Shown here: piece by piece, positions 24,510-36,295 of the stretch
Numbering within the stretch: the stretch's first letter is position 1
Layout: the number at the start of each line of letters is the position of its first letter
NCBI GenBank assembly: GCA_907164885.2
Contig: OU015500.1
Coordinates: 53,567,783-53,631,782, forward strand
Length of the DNA stretch: 64,000 nucleotides
Reading direction: 5' to 3'
From: Dolomedes plantarius
Taxonomy: Eukaryota; Arthropoda; Arachnida; Araneae; Dolomedidae
Position numbers and translations under genes: made by a program
The notes under the pieces: generated by a model
Told to the model about the DNA's origin: nothing
What the model saw: the letters and a program-made list of their open reading frames with translations, nothing else
Databases searched by the model: none

Positions 24510-26205
24510 CCCCTTCAGGGGTGGTGGTTCATTTATGAATCACCTACTTTCTTTATTTTCTAACATCTAAATCATTCGGCAAATTTATCTGTAAATTCCT
24601 GTAAACGTTTTTGACTCATTAGTGTGCTTCAGAAACAACATATGGCAGCACTCTACGGGTCTATATTTTCAGAGAGGATAATTTTTTGTTTCAGGCCATA
24701 AATTTGTAATGTGAAGTTTTTCCAGTTTTTCTAATTTGTTAGTATACAGATGCATGGAATTTCATTTTTCGATTGTTATTTATTTATTTTAAGGGGGTCC
24801 AGGACACAAAATTGTTCGAATTTTCGAAAATTTTTTTATTGCATTAAAAATTTGTGTGTTCGTTTGCGCTTAAAATGACGTTTAAACCATGTTTCTATCT
24901 TAATTAGAACAGGAGAAATTATTATTTTTTTTTGCAACATTCTAATAGTAGCCAATCGTTGTTTAAACCTGTAAGTGCTTTTTTCTGCGTGATGGGTTTT
25001 TTCCCCATTTCTCGTTTTTAAATTGTTATAAGTCAAGAACTGTTAAAAATAAATGGTTGAAACTTGTAACATGTCTTTTTCATCTATTTTACTTTAATTT
25101 TGATTCAGCAAATTTGAAAAAAATATTTAATTTTGAAAATATGATTTTTAAAAATAAGTTACATAATTTATTTCGTAATTTTTAATCTAAATATTTTTAA
25201 TTTTTTAAAAAATTAATATTTAAAAAAATGGTGAATCATAATTAAAAGTTAAATGTTTCTGTTTAATTAAATGAAAAAAATGGAAATTAGACCAATAATA
25301 TTTCGAGTTATAACGATTTTAAATTACCCCACTTTTATTAAAAATTTTAAATTTTAAAAATTTTTAAAAACTTTTTGAGAAGTTTTATGATGTGATTTTG
25401 TTTACAAATTATATGTTTAAGCATCAGAAAAAAATTCAAAATTTTAACTAAATAAATAAAAAAAATTTCAAAATGTGTCCTGGACCCCCTTAAATAGAAA
25501 AGTTTAATTTATTTGCATAATTTCTTATCTTTTTTTAGTAATTTCAATGATGGTGGTTCAAATATGGACCACCGATCCTGTAGCGTTTGCTGTCATTAGG
25601 TGGCAGCACTGGTAAATTAGTTTTCCCAGCAAAAATTCATAAAAAAACTTATTACTGAACTAATTTTCCTATTAAATTATTTTTGTTATGTTAATCATTG
25701 ATTGTTACTGATAATTTGAAACATATTATATACATATTTTACCTATAAAAATTTAATGTATGTTGTTATATACTTTTAAATTTCATTATATACTTTCATT
25801 TATATAATTTTTACTTTTATTATATATTTTCCTTCACATACCTCTTACTTTCATTATATACATTCAATTATATACTTTTTCATTATTTTTGATGATTTAT
25901 TTTTTGGACAGATAATTATTTTGATAAATACTGTGCATAAATATAAATAAATGAATGCATATATATGTATATATATTTCAAACTGAATAGTCTTATTGCA
26001 ACAGATTTGTCAGAACGCCTCAGACGTTCTAATATAGGGAGCTCTAGGTGCGTGGTGGTTCAAAAATCGACCACCCCCTCCTGTCTAAACTAAAGCTACA
26101 ATTTTTTTTATTTTTTACAGAATATGTTCCTAATAACAATATTTCTTCAAATATAAAGTTTTGTCCTCCCCCAAAATTTTTTTTCATATAGTGCCCCTGA
26201 AGGGG
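24510..26205. mobile_element. TTAA-flanked piggyBac-type element with nested MITE
   Basis: TTAA at 24506-24509 and 26206-26209 flank terminal repeats CCCCTTCAGGGG / CCCCTGAAGGGG, each itself palindromic. Subtracting the nested TTAA element M2 leaves ~1 kb. Three copies of a palindromic motif with arms GGTGGTTC and GACCACC lie at about 24523, 25552 and 26054. No transposase frame is present. The TTAA sites and CCC-starting ends suggest piggyBac. Confidence 0.75.
24793..25489. mobile_element. TTAA-flanked MITE M2 (697 bp)
   Basis: TTAA at 24789-24792 and 25490-25493 flank GGGGGTCCAGGACACA ends in inverted orientation. The interior is almost pure A/T with many AATTTTTAAAA-type stretches. It is related, in opposite orientation, to M3 at 33351-34039. 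It lies inside the element at 24510-26205. Confidence 0.88.
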
Positions 26206-26209
26206 TTAA

Positions 26210-26540
26210 ACTAGAGAAAGCTACGTAGTTTTAATACAAACGACGAGGCAATTTCAACTTGACGAGTTCGTCGAAAACTCTCCAAATCGCCAATATTTGG
26301 CTCAAAAAGAAAAATAAACATGTTGGGATTCAGTGAGAATAATTTTTTAGAAGAGTTCAGAAATTTATTGGACATCATATAGAGCCTTATTTTTAGCTTT
26401 TAACAGAAATTATGATGTGCTAATGATTGTTGTTTGGTAACGCATCCTATTATATACTTCTGTTAATTTTAAGTAATTTCTATAACCATTCCTGTTTCAA
26501 TGTTTTTCTAATTTATACAGAGATATTTTTTCCTGTGTAG
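26210..26540. other. no recognisable gene
   Basis: AT-rich spacer between the TTAA element and the Tc1 element. Confidence 0.5.
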
Positions 26541-26542
26541 TA

Positions 26543-27956
26543 CACTTATGGACAAAAAAATTAGCGCACCAAGAAATAATTGCGGGATCGTAACGAAACT
26601 TGCAATGAAGGTACATGTCGAGGAGATATGCAAATGATTAGAAATGCAGCGTGATTGCGCATTACGTATAGCCGGTAGAGGGCCTTGAACATCGTACTCT
26701 GTGGAGTATAAAACAGGTAACCAAAGTTTGTTTGAGTGTGCTTAATCATTTACAAAGGAAGAGCTGAGATAGATATGCCATTACGCCGTGTTCGAAGACA
26801 ATATAAGCAGTTGTCGCAGTTTGAGAGGGGGAGAATCGTCGGGATGATGGAAGCTGGGTGGTCAGCTAGGCGAGTAGCTCGTCAATTAGGCCGCTCTGAT
26901 TGTGCTGTGAGGAGGTGTTGGGACCAGTGGACCCGAGAGATGTCAAAGTACAAGAAGACCAGGCTCAGGATGCCCTCGACAGACCAGTCGTCGAGAAGAC
27001 CGCCACATCGTAAGAAATGCACGCGTACAGCCAACTGCTTCATCGGCCGCCATCCAGGCACATGTAGCACCTTCACTAGGGGCCTCTGTGTCTTCTCGAA
27101 CCATACGAAGGCGCCTGGCTGAAAGACAGTTGGTATCGCAGCGCCCATTACATGTGCTGCCCTTGACCCCCACCCATCGACGCCTCCGTTTGGAGTTTTG
27201 CCGCGCACGAGGAAACTGGACTGCGGCGGAATGGAACCAGGTCGTCTTTAGCGACGAATCCAGATTCAATCTCGGCAGTGATGACAATCGTGTTCGTGTG
27301 TGAAGAGCTCGTGGTGAACGCTTCAATCCTGCCTTTGCTGTACAGCGACACATCGCTCCCACAGCTGGTGTGATGGTATGGGGTGCCATTGCCTACAATA
27401 CACGGTCACCCCTAGTATTGTTCCGTGGCACCATGACAGCCCAGCGGTATGTTCATGAAATCCTGCAACCACATGTGTTGCCACTCATGCAACGGCTCCC
27501 AGGAGCCATTTTTCAACAAGACAATGCTCGGCCTCATACGGCAAGGGTATCACAAGACTGTCTCCGCACTGTTACTACCCTTCCTTGGCCTGCCCGATCC
27601 CCAGATTTGTCTCCAATCGAGCTTATCTGGGATCATTTGGGACGACGAGTTGGGCATCCCACGAGTTTGAACGATATAGAGGCAAGGTTACAGCAAATAT
27701 GGAACGAAATGTCTCAAGACATCATACAGAACTTGTATGACTCAATGCCCGATGGAATCGTATCGTGCATTCGCGCTAGAGGGGGTCCAACGGAGTATTA
27801 ACTCCTCCGTTCTTTTGCCTTTTTCTCTGAAATAAATTATCCTTTTTCTTTGATTTTCTTACCATTTACTTATATCAAAGTAGTCATTACGTATGTAAAA
27901 TTTCATTTCATTTTGACGACTCCTTCTTGGTGCGCTAATTTTTTTGTCCATGAGTG
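26543..27956 (+). mobile_element. Tc1/mariner transposon, terminus to terminus (1414 bp)
   Basis: TA dinucleotides at 26541-26542 and 27957-27958 flank inverted ends. CACTTATGGACAAAAAAATT on the left matches CACTCATGGACAAAAAAATT on the right, and the match extends through AGCGCACCAAGAA, about 33 bp. The transposase occupies 26775-27801. This is the youngest-looking element of the window: its coding region has one frameshift and one stop, and it is clearly more GC-rich than the surroundings. Confidence 0.95.
26775..27801 (+). pseudogene. Tc1-like transposase, near-intact
   Basis: Start ATG at 26775 opens MPLRRVRRQYKQLSQFERG. A helix-turn-helix segment with EAGWSARRVARQLGRS follows, recognising the terminal repeats. 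A single frameshift near 26940-26950 moves to the frame of 27088-27801, in which the second HTH, VVFSDESRF (first Asp), FQQDNARPHTA (second Asp) and SPDLSPIELIWD (Glu) are all present. One in-frame TGA at 27301-27303 sits where relatives have Trp. I count 32 residues between the second Asp and the Glu, two fewer than the 34 of classical Tc1. The C-terminus ends IRARGGPTEY. Total length would be about 341 residues, usual for the family. Very similar proteins are, from memory, abundant in orb-weaver genomes. Confidence 0.92.
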
Positions 27957-27958
27957 TA

Positions 27959-29690
27959 TTTTATTTCCTTACCCTGTGCACAACCTGTATTGTTTAATCC
28001 TAGGCCTATGCATCGAAGAAATGGAAATGGTACAACAATATATAATACCTCATTTATACAGTGAAAGTTAAAAGAAGAAGCAAATTACTGAATCATATTA
28101 CGACCCTAAAACTTTATCGCATATTTTTTATAAATGATAATTCAAGAATTCTTTCGCTGTTCATAAAAAAATCTATACTAAATTTCACTTTAAAATAAAC
28201 AACAATAACCTTCGAATCCAAAATCTCCTGACAACTGAGTTAATTATTTTGAATTTTCTTTCGCTAATAAGCAATTTATTTTAAGTTTTCTTGGGTACAA
28301 ACATGATAAAAAAAAATACTGTGTAGTTTCAGAATAATTTCGCAAAAAGGGCAGCCATCCCTCTGAGATCCGGGAAAACTAACAGAGAAAAATAACGCAA
28401 GGAAAAAAAGAACTGTTTTATTGAGCAAGTTTTTTTCCTTTCAGTTTATATCTTGATTGTGAAGTGTTTCTGTAATCCCCGAGGCTTGAACATGTTCATT
28501 ACGTTGTTCTAACAGGAATAAGTTTTTTTAAAATGTACACACAAAAAATTAGATAAATTTCTGCCCTCCTAGTAAACAGTATGTATGTCTTTAAGAGGTA
28601 TATTTTTATTTACTGCAGCTTTAAACGTTTATTTTATATGACATGGAATGATTTTGAGGTGATTGTCCATAGAAGTAACAACTACTTTCTCGCCATAATA
28701 AAAACTGGAGATACTTAATAGATGTTTGACATCTTCAATTACTTGAGGTAAAAATCTTGAAAACTAAGCAATTAGTATTCGAGTGACTATTATTCGAGAG
28801 ATAATAATTAAAACTGTGTATGTTTAATGTTGTATGTTATCCTTCATATCATACAAACTAAATTTAGAGCAGAAAATAATTTTTTTTAATATTAATTACA
28901 TATTCATAATTAAATTAAATTGTTTTCGTACATATATGTATATATATAAATAAAATATTTTAATTGTTTTCTGATAATTAATCATGGTTTTATTTTATGA
29001 AATCCCCAAATTGATTCCCATTTATTTTTTCTTGTATTAAAACATTTCTTAATTTACGTAGGACGAAACGCGAAAAATTGTCTGAATAAAAAATTATTTT
29101 AAGGTTGTTTATTTCACAATAATTTAACTATAAAGATAAACATTTTTCTTGGATCTTATGTATTTTCTTAAATATATGTAGTATATTGCTTAGAACTGAG
29201 AGTTTTTTTAATTATAACTATACAAATTTTTTCACTATAATATAAATAATTGTTTTAGTAATTAATAAATTACTCTCTTAAATTATATAACTGTTACAAA
29301 TAATTGCATTTAATGACTTAATTATGTCCTGCAAATAACAAAAAATAAATTGAATGATAGATGATAAATTGATATTAAAATTTGCTTTTCGGTGTATGTA
29401 TTTTCGGTGTATGTATTTTCGGTCATTATAAGTATTAAGTCTTTTTATATTTTAATGAATACGCGTGACATTTGTCCAAATAGACTTTTTCAAAATTCTT
29501 AACATTCTTCTCTCCACTTTTTTAAAAAAAAGTTTTAAATGTTTTTTATAATAATAAAAAAAACCCAACTAAATGCTGTCGTCAAATTAATTTCAATATA
29601 CTACAGCCTTCTTACCTTCTAGGTCTTCAGAATCCCAGCTACTTGTTAATCACGAAATTTTCAATCCGTAACACAAATGTACCGAATTCT
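27959..29690. other. no recognisable gene
   Basis: AT-rich DNA with no coding signal. A doubled TTTTCGGTGTATGTA occurs near 29385-29415. Confidence 0.5.
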
Positions 29691-29699
29691 AAGGAAATA

Positions 29700-30580
29700 T
29701 TTAGAAAACATTATTTCCAACACAAAAATTGAATAGCGACGTCTGGTTAAACAACATTAAAGTTTTAAGTCATATAAAAACCATATGAATATAAAAAATA
29801 AAAATCGAAACACTGAATTAACCATTTACATACTTTAGTTCTAAATTGGGAGAAAAAGAAAATCAAAGTATTCCAAGCTCAAAATGCGTTTGATTTTATT
29901 TTGAAAATCTTTAATTGCGATGTTTTAATATTTGCGAAGTTTGCTTAAAAATATTCAATTTTTAATTCATATTAAAAACATATAAATTTGAAAAATAAAA
30001 ATAAAACACTAAAAAATTAAAATAAAAACATTGAAGTAATCTTTTACATACTTTAATACTAAATAGGCACAAAAACAAAATCAAAGTACTCCAAGCTTAA
30101 AATGCGTTTGTTCTTTAATTTGAAAATGATTAATTGCGATGTTTTAATAATTGCAGTGTTTGCTAAACAATATTAGATTTTTAAGTCATATTAATAACAT
30201 ATAAATTTGAAAAATAAAAAAACATTAAAAAATTAAAATAAAAACATTAAAGTAATCTTTTACATACTTTAATACTAAATCAGCAAAAAAACAAAATCAA
30301 AGTACTCCAAGCTTAAAGTGCGTTTGTTCTTTATTTTGAACATCATTAATTGCGGTGTTTGCTTAAACAATATTAAATTTTTAAGTCATATTAAAAACAT
30401 ATAAATTTGAAAAATAAAAATAAAACACTAAAAATGAAAATAAGAACATTGAAGTAATCTTTTACATACTTTATTATTAAATCAGCACAAAAACAATATC
30501 AAAGTACTCCAAGCTTAAAATTAATTTGTTCTTTATTTTAGAAACACTTTATATAATTGCGATGTTTTAATAAATTAATA
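29700..30580 (+). repeat. ~210-bp tandem array, four units
   Basis: The motif CAAAGTACTCCAAGCTTAAA recurs at 29864, 30082, 30298 and 30500, giving periods of 218, 216 and 202 bp. Within each unit the order of AATTGCGATGTTTTAAT, AAGTCATATTAAAAACATA and TTTTACATACTTTA is kept. The units are AT-rich and moderately diverged, with length changes from small deletions. Confidence 0.85.
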
Positions 30581-30754
30581 TTTCCTACGAGAAGTAAATA
30601 CGGAACAAATATGGAATAAATAAGAGACACATAACAAAATGTCAGAGAAATACCGTGTAAGGATTTCTTTAGATAATCTTCTTAAATAAGAAGAATAGTG
30701 AAAAGTTGCAACCCTTATAACAGATTATAATTATTGACTAATTATTGATCCTTA

Positions 30755-31121
30755 CTAGTTGGTACCCGTCAAAACATGACGGCTAGATAGTAAATAAATG
30801 TACTAATGCAAAATTTATACTCAACACATCATTGCCAAATGTTGAAAATCATAATAATGCGCAGAAACAAATTAATGTGTTTAAGCGGCCTTGTGTTTAG
30901 TGAGTGTCTAAAGTTAGATTTAAAAATGTCACTGAGTATGCACTGAAATTAATTTATAATTGAAAATTATCTCTAATTAATAGAAATTGCGCTTCAAAAG
31001 CCATTTTTGACACTTCCATAGATCGAAATCTTTCATTTAAGACCAAAATTATGCAAATTAATGCAGAAGTTTTCTCTCTCGGACTGCCCAAGGAATCGGC
31101 TTAACAACATAAAAGTATAGA
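30755..31121 (-). mobile_element. small non-autonomous Helitron, copy 3 (367 bp)
   Basis: The 5' end on the minus strand at 31121 reads A|TCTATACTTTTATGTTG. The 3' end at 30755 reads CCAACTAG|T, preceded by a hairpin with stem CCGTC / GACGG. This is the cleanest copy of the family and defines its full length. Confidence 0.85.
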
Positions 31122-33346
31122 TGTAGACTGGGGACGCTTGAATAGCAAAGCATTAAGTAGTGCATATGGAAATACAATCATTCTACAAACATAGGGTCTC
31201 TGTTTTTCGAAGCCTATATGGTCTTTTTAAGTAAAGAAGAAATTTTTTTTATTTAGAGTTTATACAAACTTAAGGACTAAACTACCTATTTATAGCACCG
31301 TTTCAATTTTTGATCCAGATATGGCAAAGTGCATTAAATTAGTAGAAGTTCTGATATAGTGTTGATGAGTAAATTAATAGTTCCAGTAAATAATTTAATT
31401 CAATTCCAGTGTTGCCCTGCGTATGAAATCTCTGTAAAGGATTTAATAAATTACAATGTTCTATTTATATGAGACAAACTTTGGTTTGATTTGTAATCTC
31501 GAAAAATTTTTTAGCACATTCTAGGAAATATTTCCCCCTCTGTTTGGAGAAAATTTTAATTTTAATGTACAATACGTTCTATTTGAAAGATGTAGCGAAT
31601 ATAAATCGAAGACAAACTGAAGTATACGTCAGGAACAACATTAATAAAAAATTAAATTTAATAAACTCCATTAAATTTTATATCGTTTTCTAAATCCAGT
31701 GAACGGTTTCTTTTACGAGATATTCAATATTTCTAAAAATTACTTTCAACTATCATAATTCATTGTTATAAATATCACTATAAAAAGTTCAGATTTTCAT
31801 TTGGCGCATGGGTGATGTACGCTAGATAACCTGAATAATATTATAAATATTTTAATAATGTTATAAAAAAAATCCCATTTCCTAATATCATTTACTTAAG
31901 TGAATACACCTTTATATTTTACAGAACATTTATTTAATTGTACGCAGAATGTAAAAGTTAAATGTTTTTCCTGTTAAAAATATATACATTGAATATTCTT
32001 TTTCATAAATGCTATAGCAGCAACTTTAAACTATAATTATCATCCTGTTTCTTATTTGAATTTGCAAAAGATCCAAGAATTTGGATTTCTTTTCCTATCA
32101 GTTGTTATCTAAATAGATTATTAGCTTAATTATATTCGCTGTGTCATACATATTTTCTGAAAAAATACTAATAAAGGAATTTGATTACAGAATTTACTCT
32201 TATATTAACAAATTCAAAAATAAAATCACTTTTTTACTTAAGAATATAAAGAAAGTAACTCATTGAATTTCTTCGAATTTGACTAATTAGCATCAGTAAA
32301 TTGAAAAAATAACCTGAGTTAACCATATTAAACAAACATCCTACAAATGAAACTGAGTTTTGGATGTTAGAGTCTTTTAGGTTGTAATTTTTTGCGATAC
32401 CTTATAGTTTCCTTGCTTTTCTAATTATCTTTTCTCCTACCACATTATTAATTACATCTTCTGATGCTTTAATTATACAAAAGTGGCATGCCAAGTGCTT
32501 ACTAATTACGTGGCTTCACATTGCTTTACGCAAAAAAGATAAAGAAAAAAGGGGGAATACTCAGAAAATACAAGTAATTTGCATCGAGAAATAATTAAGG
32601 TTCCCTCGTGAAATCATTTTATTCCAATGTGCATTCTATGCACATTGCATTTTAACACAGGTGGAAAGAAGTGTAACTATATTAGACAAGTCTGTATTAG
32701 CTTCTCCAAATTCTTTTCGATTTAGTTATAAAGAGGCAATTTCAAATAATGGATAATTCTCATTAAATATACTCTTTGATTCTTTTCATTTATTGTTTTG
32801 TTTATATGATTATACATATGTAGAATCCCCGAAAGACGTATAAAAAAATTTAAAACTAAAATTTTTATAAAATTAAATCTTAATACCCTACATAAAACTA
32901 AAGTAACTCATTTTACGCAATTATATATGTACTCCTAATTAAAATTATTCATTATTTTAATAGTTAATAACACAATAAATAACATTTTAAAAAGGAATAG
33001 CTAGTTGTTAGGGGTTTTTCGTGCAAAAAATAATATATTAAGGTAGCAAAGAGATTTTCTATGTCGTCCCTTAAAAAATAAGCATTCTGATTTTGCATTT
33101 TATTCTTAACACTGTTCTCGCAATCCTTGAAAATGCAAAACTTTTACAATTTGCGAAAGAAATATTAGGAACTGCAATAGATATCCTTTCATCTACACTA
33201 ATGTATCATAGTCATAATGGGGAATTGCATAGATTAATATATGGAAAGGATTCAAAAATAAATATTATGGAAAGTGGTAAGATATGACACTGGAAAATAT
33301 ATACTTCTGTGATTTATGAAATGGAAAATTCATGGAAACACATAGT
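31122..33346. other. no recognisable gene
   Basis: AT-rich, unique-looking DNA. I see no repeat and no reading frame with a recognisable motif. Confidence 0.5.
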
Positions 33347-33350
33347 TTAA

Positions 33351-34039
33351 GGGGGTCCGGGACACATTTTTAATTTTTATTTATTTAGTCAGTTAAAATT
33401 TCGAATTTTTTTGTGATGGTTAACCATATAATTTGTAAACAAAATCACTTCATAAAACTTCTCGAAATGTTTTTTAAAAAATTTTAAATTTTTAAATTTT
33501 TAAAAAAGCGGGGAAATTTAAAATTATTATAACTCGAAACATTATTTGTCGAATTTCAATTCTTTTTCATTTAATTAAACAGAAATATATATGTTTTAAT
33601 TTTGATTTATAATTTTTTTAAATATTAATTTTTAAAAAAATTTAAAATATTTATATAAAAATTACAAAAAAAAGGAACATATTTTTAAAAAGTCATATTT
33701 TCAAAAGTAAATATTTTTTTCAAATTTTCTGAATCCAAATTAAAGTAAAATAGTTGAAAAAGACATGTTCCAAGTTTGAACCATTTATCTTTAACGGTTC
33801 TCGACTTATAACAATTTAAATACGAGAAATGGAGAAAAAACCCATCATGCAGAAAAACGTACTTACAAGTTTAAACAACGCTTGGGTACTATTAGAATGT
33901 TGCAAAAAAAATAATAATTTCTCCTGTTCTAATTAAGATAGAAACATGATTTAAACGTCATTTAAGCGGAAATAACACAAAAAATGTTAATGCAATAATT
34001 TTTTTTGAAAATTCGAACAATTTTGTGTCTTGGACCTCC
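33351..34039. mobile_element. TTAA-flanked MITE M3 (689 bp), inverted copy of M2
   Basis: TTAA at 33347-33350 and 34040-34043 flank GGGGGTCCGGGACACA / TGTGTCTTGGACCTCC ends. Internal segments such as ATGGAGAAAAAACCCATCA and TAAACAACGCTTGGGTAC match the reverse complement of M2. Confidence 0.88.
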
Positions 34040-34157
34040 TTAAGAAATCAGAATGTTTAATTTAAAAATATTAAATTACTTACTGCAAGTTATGCTTTAC
34101 TATATATTAATAAATTTTATATTGCTTTAAATCAAAAATTGCAATTTATTAAACCTT

Positions 34158-34378
34158 TTTTTTTCAATGCGGAGGCACCTATCGCGAAGACATTCGCCTA
34201 TAATTTACCGCAGTTTTGCTGGCAATTTTATTATGGGCGCCATATAGGCGGACCAGCATTGCCTCCTACGAAGGGACAACACAAACGGAGGCATTTTAGT
34301 GGCGCTTCGCCAGGATTCGTTCCGAGCACCCGCAGAAAAGAAAACCAGCGCGCTGTACCACAAGGCCTCCACGGCCCA
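34158..34378 (-). mobile_element. tRNA-derived SINE, complete with target duplication
   Basis: The 221-bp block is flanked by 14-bp direct repeats: ATTTATTAAACCTT (34144-34157) and ATTTAATAAACCTT (34379-34392). On the minus strand it starts GGGCCGTGGAGGC, contains TGGTACAGCGCGCTGG (pol III A-box-like) and GGAACGAATCCTGG (B-box-like), and ends in a run of A. The tRNA-like head, A tail and target duplication are diagnostic of a SINE. The plus-strand ORF at 34139-34384 is a shadow of it. Confidence 0.88.
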
Positions 34379-34392
34379 ATTTAATAAACCTT

Positions 34393-34836
34393 CAAAAGAC
34401 CTAGTCTATGAAACCTGATTAATTTAAAACTTTGAAAATAATACTCATTTTACTCAAAACCAAACATAATAAATCAACACTACTTGGAGAAAGTCGTGTT
34501 GTTTATGAGAAAACTTTGCCTTCATGGCCCATATACCCGAATTTCTTTTGTGGACTGATTAAGATATATTTTACTTTCATTCTTCTTTCATATCCTTTCG
34601 ACGCCGTTAGCAAAAAGAAAAATAAAAAGATTCATGTAGAGCGATTTGAGAAACTTATGCTGCCGTTGCACCAGATGGGGCAGGGCAAACCGTCGAAGGC
34701 ATTCAAAGGTTCGATCCCCAAAGGAAACATGCTGAAACTTATGTTTATGCTGAGACACACACTTGAGGAAGACCTCTCATAAAAGGTACTGTGTTACAGA
34801 ATGTTTTATCAGAGGCACCTGAATTCCTTAGCTTTT
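34393..34836. other. no recognisable gene
   Basis: A 116-codon ORF (34432-34782 plus) without a familiar motif. Its interior is more GC-balanced than flanks, but I have no support for function. Confidence 0.35.
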
Positions 34837-35097
34837 TTAACCCATTAATGCCGACTTCGTTTTCTTTAACCATTTTTGTTACTTCTCTCATATTTGTATT
34901 TTTTAAGTCTATTAATGTGTATTATACTAAAATTATATTTTTAATTGCACTTTAACTATGTTTTTTTTTACTGGTACGTTTTCGTATTAATCGGCGTACG
35001 TGTGTAGTACACATCGAGAATAAAAGCTAATATTAAATTTATTTATTAATGAAAATAATAACAAAATCGGGAATACCACAATTAAATGAAAAGCCCG

Positions 35098-36182
35098 TTA
35101 GATGGTTTTCTGACAGAATAAAACAATAAAATGTCTGTTGAGTGCAAACATGATAGTTTTTATGGCATTGAGGATGCAGTGGCACATTACACTTTTCGCA
35201 CTTGTAGCTGCTTCTACCGGAACAGTTCTTGCAACGGGCATGTTCTTGATCTGATCTGATTCACCAGTGACTGTTCTTCTCAAATATTATTTGTGAGGCC
35301 TCTTTATGCCTAAATGAAATTGGCTTACCTGGCCCTCTCGGCAATGTTCCATAAGTGCCTAACAGTTCCTGTGCGCATTGTCGTACGAACTCAAGAAGTG
35401 GGATTTAATCAATATAATTTTTCATTTTATACAATTTCCATCCATTTATAACGCTGGCACAAACAAAAACAATGTCCACCACCACTTTTTAGAACGAATT
35501 CTTATGCGATAATTTGCCACAGCTTGATCAACAAGGTCGATATCACCCATATGCTTATTATAAATTTTTAGCTGCTGTGGCATGGAAACATTACTTTTCT
35601 TTTTTTCCGAGGCACTTCATCGAGTAGCAGATGCAATAGGTTTTGTAGAAACTTTGTTACTTGCAACAGTAACAAATTTATTGTCATTCCATTTGACGAT
35701 ACTGATATCTTCATGACATATATATAATCACATGTCCCCCTTGCCGACTTTTTCAAGATTTCTTTGGATGATAAAGACACGTTTTTCAGCCCATTTTCTC
35801 TCAATGTCCTGGTTTCTGCTATGAATCTTTTCAATAGCTCTTTCAGCAAGGGAATGCTAGTAAATAAGTTGTCCATGACAACGTGTGTCCCAGGTGGGAT
35901 GTCGCATTTGTCTAGTAACCCAAGAACAACATCGGCACCTTGGCCTAATTCAGATATTGATAATTTTGTAGATGTTCCACAATAAGGTTCAGCATGCAAT
36001 AAAAGACAATTAGAAGAACACAGAGTCCAAAGTTTGAGGCCAAAACGTATTGGCTTACCTCTTATGAATTGTTTTAGTCCTTGGTGCCCGAAATATGGAA
36101 TTATAGACTCGTCTGCAGTCAAAATTTTATACCAACAGCATAAAAGCATGACTTTCAAGGGGCAACAATTTATAAAATACAC
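35098..36182 (-). pseudogene. piggyBac transposase, N-terminally truncated
   Basis: The frame at 35568-36182 contains DESIIPYFGHQGLKQFIRG with the first catalytic Asp of piggyBac transposases, then GQGADVVLGLLDK and HVVMDNLFTSIPLL with the second. After a frame break, minus-strand sequence near 35480-35580 gives NKHMGDIDLVDQAVANYR (third Asp) and KKWWW. A final piece at 35098-35283 is a remnant of the cysteine-rich C-terminus, with several expected Cys replaced. Residues upstream of DESIIPYFG cannot be found beyond 36182. Closest in feel to PGBD3-type transposases. Not functional. Confidence 0.88.
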
Positions 36183-36227
36183 GTTTATAACAATGATTTA
36201 AAGTCAAAATATTATTTAAAAAAATTC

Positions 36228-36295
36228 TAATTCAAACGTGAAAGATTTTCGATTTTAATTCAAACGTGAAAGATTTCCGATTTTTATTCAAACTT
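36228..36295 (+). repeat. 28-bp tandem repeat, ~2.5 units
   Basis: AATTCAAACGTGAAAGATTT occurs at about 36231 and 36258, with a third partial copy (ATTCAAACTTGAA) near 36287. It lies inside the piggyBac remnant, between two copies of an ~80-bp segment (36120-36200 and 36360-36435) containing AACATGACTTTC-like and TTTATAAAATACAC stretches. Confidence 0.7.

Noticed and set aside
26882..27389. Minus-strand ORFs of 108 and 148 codons
   Set aside because: They are antisense shadows of the GC-richer Tc1 transposase on the plus strand.
29700..30580. CRISPR-like array
   Set aside because: Units are ~210 bp with no short repeat/unique spacer structure, and the DNA is eukaryotic.
34139..34384. 81-codon plus-strand ORF
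   Set aside because: It covers the SINE exactly and is explained by that repeat.
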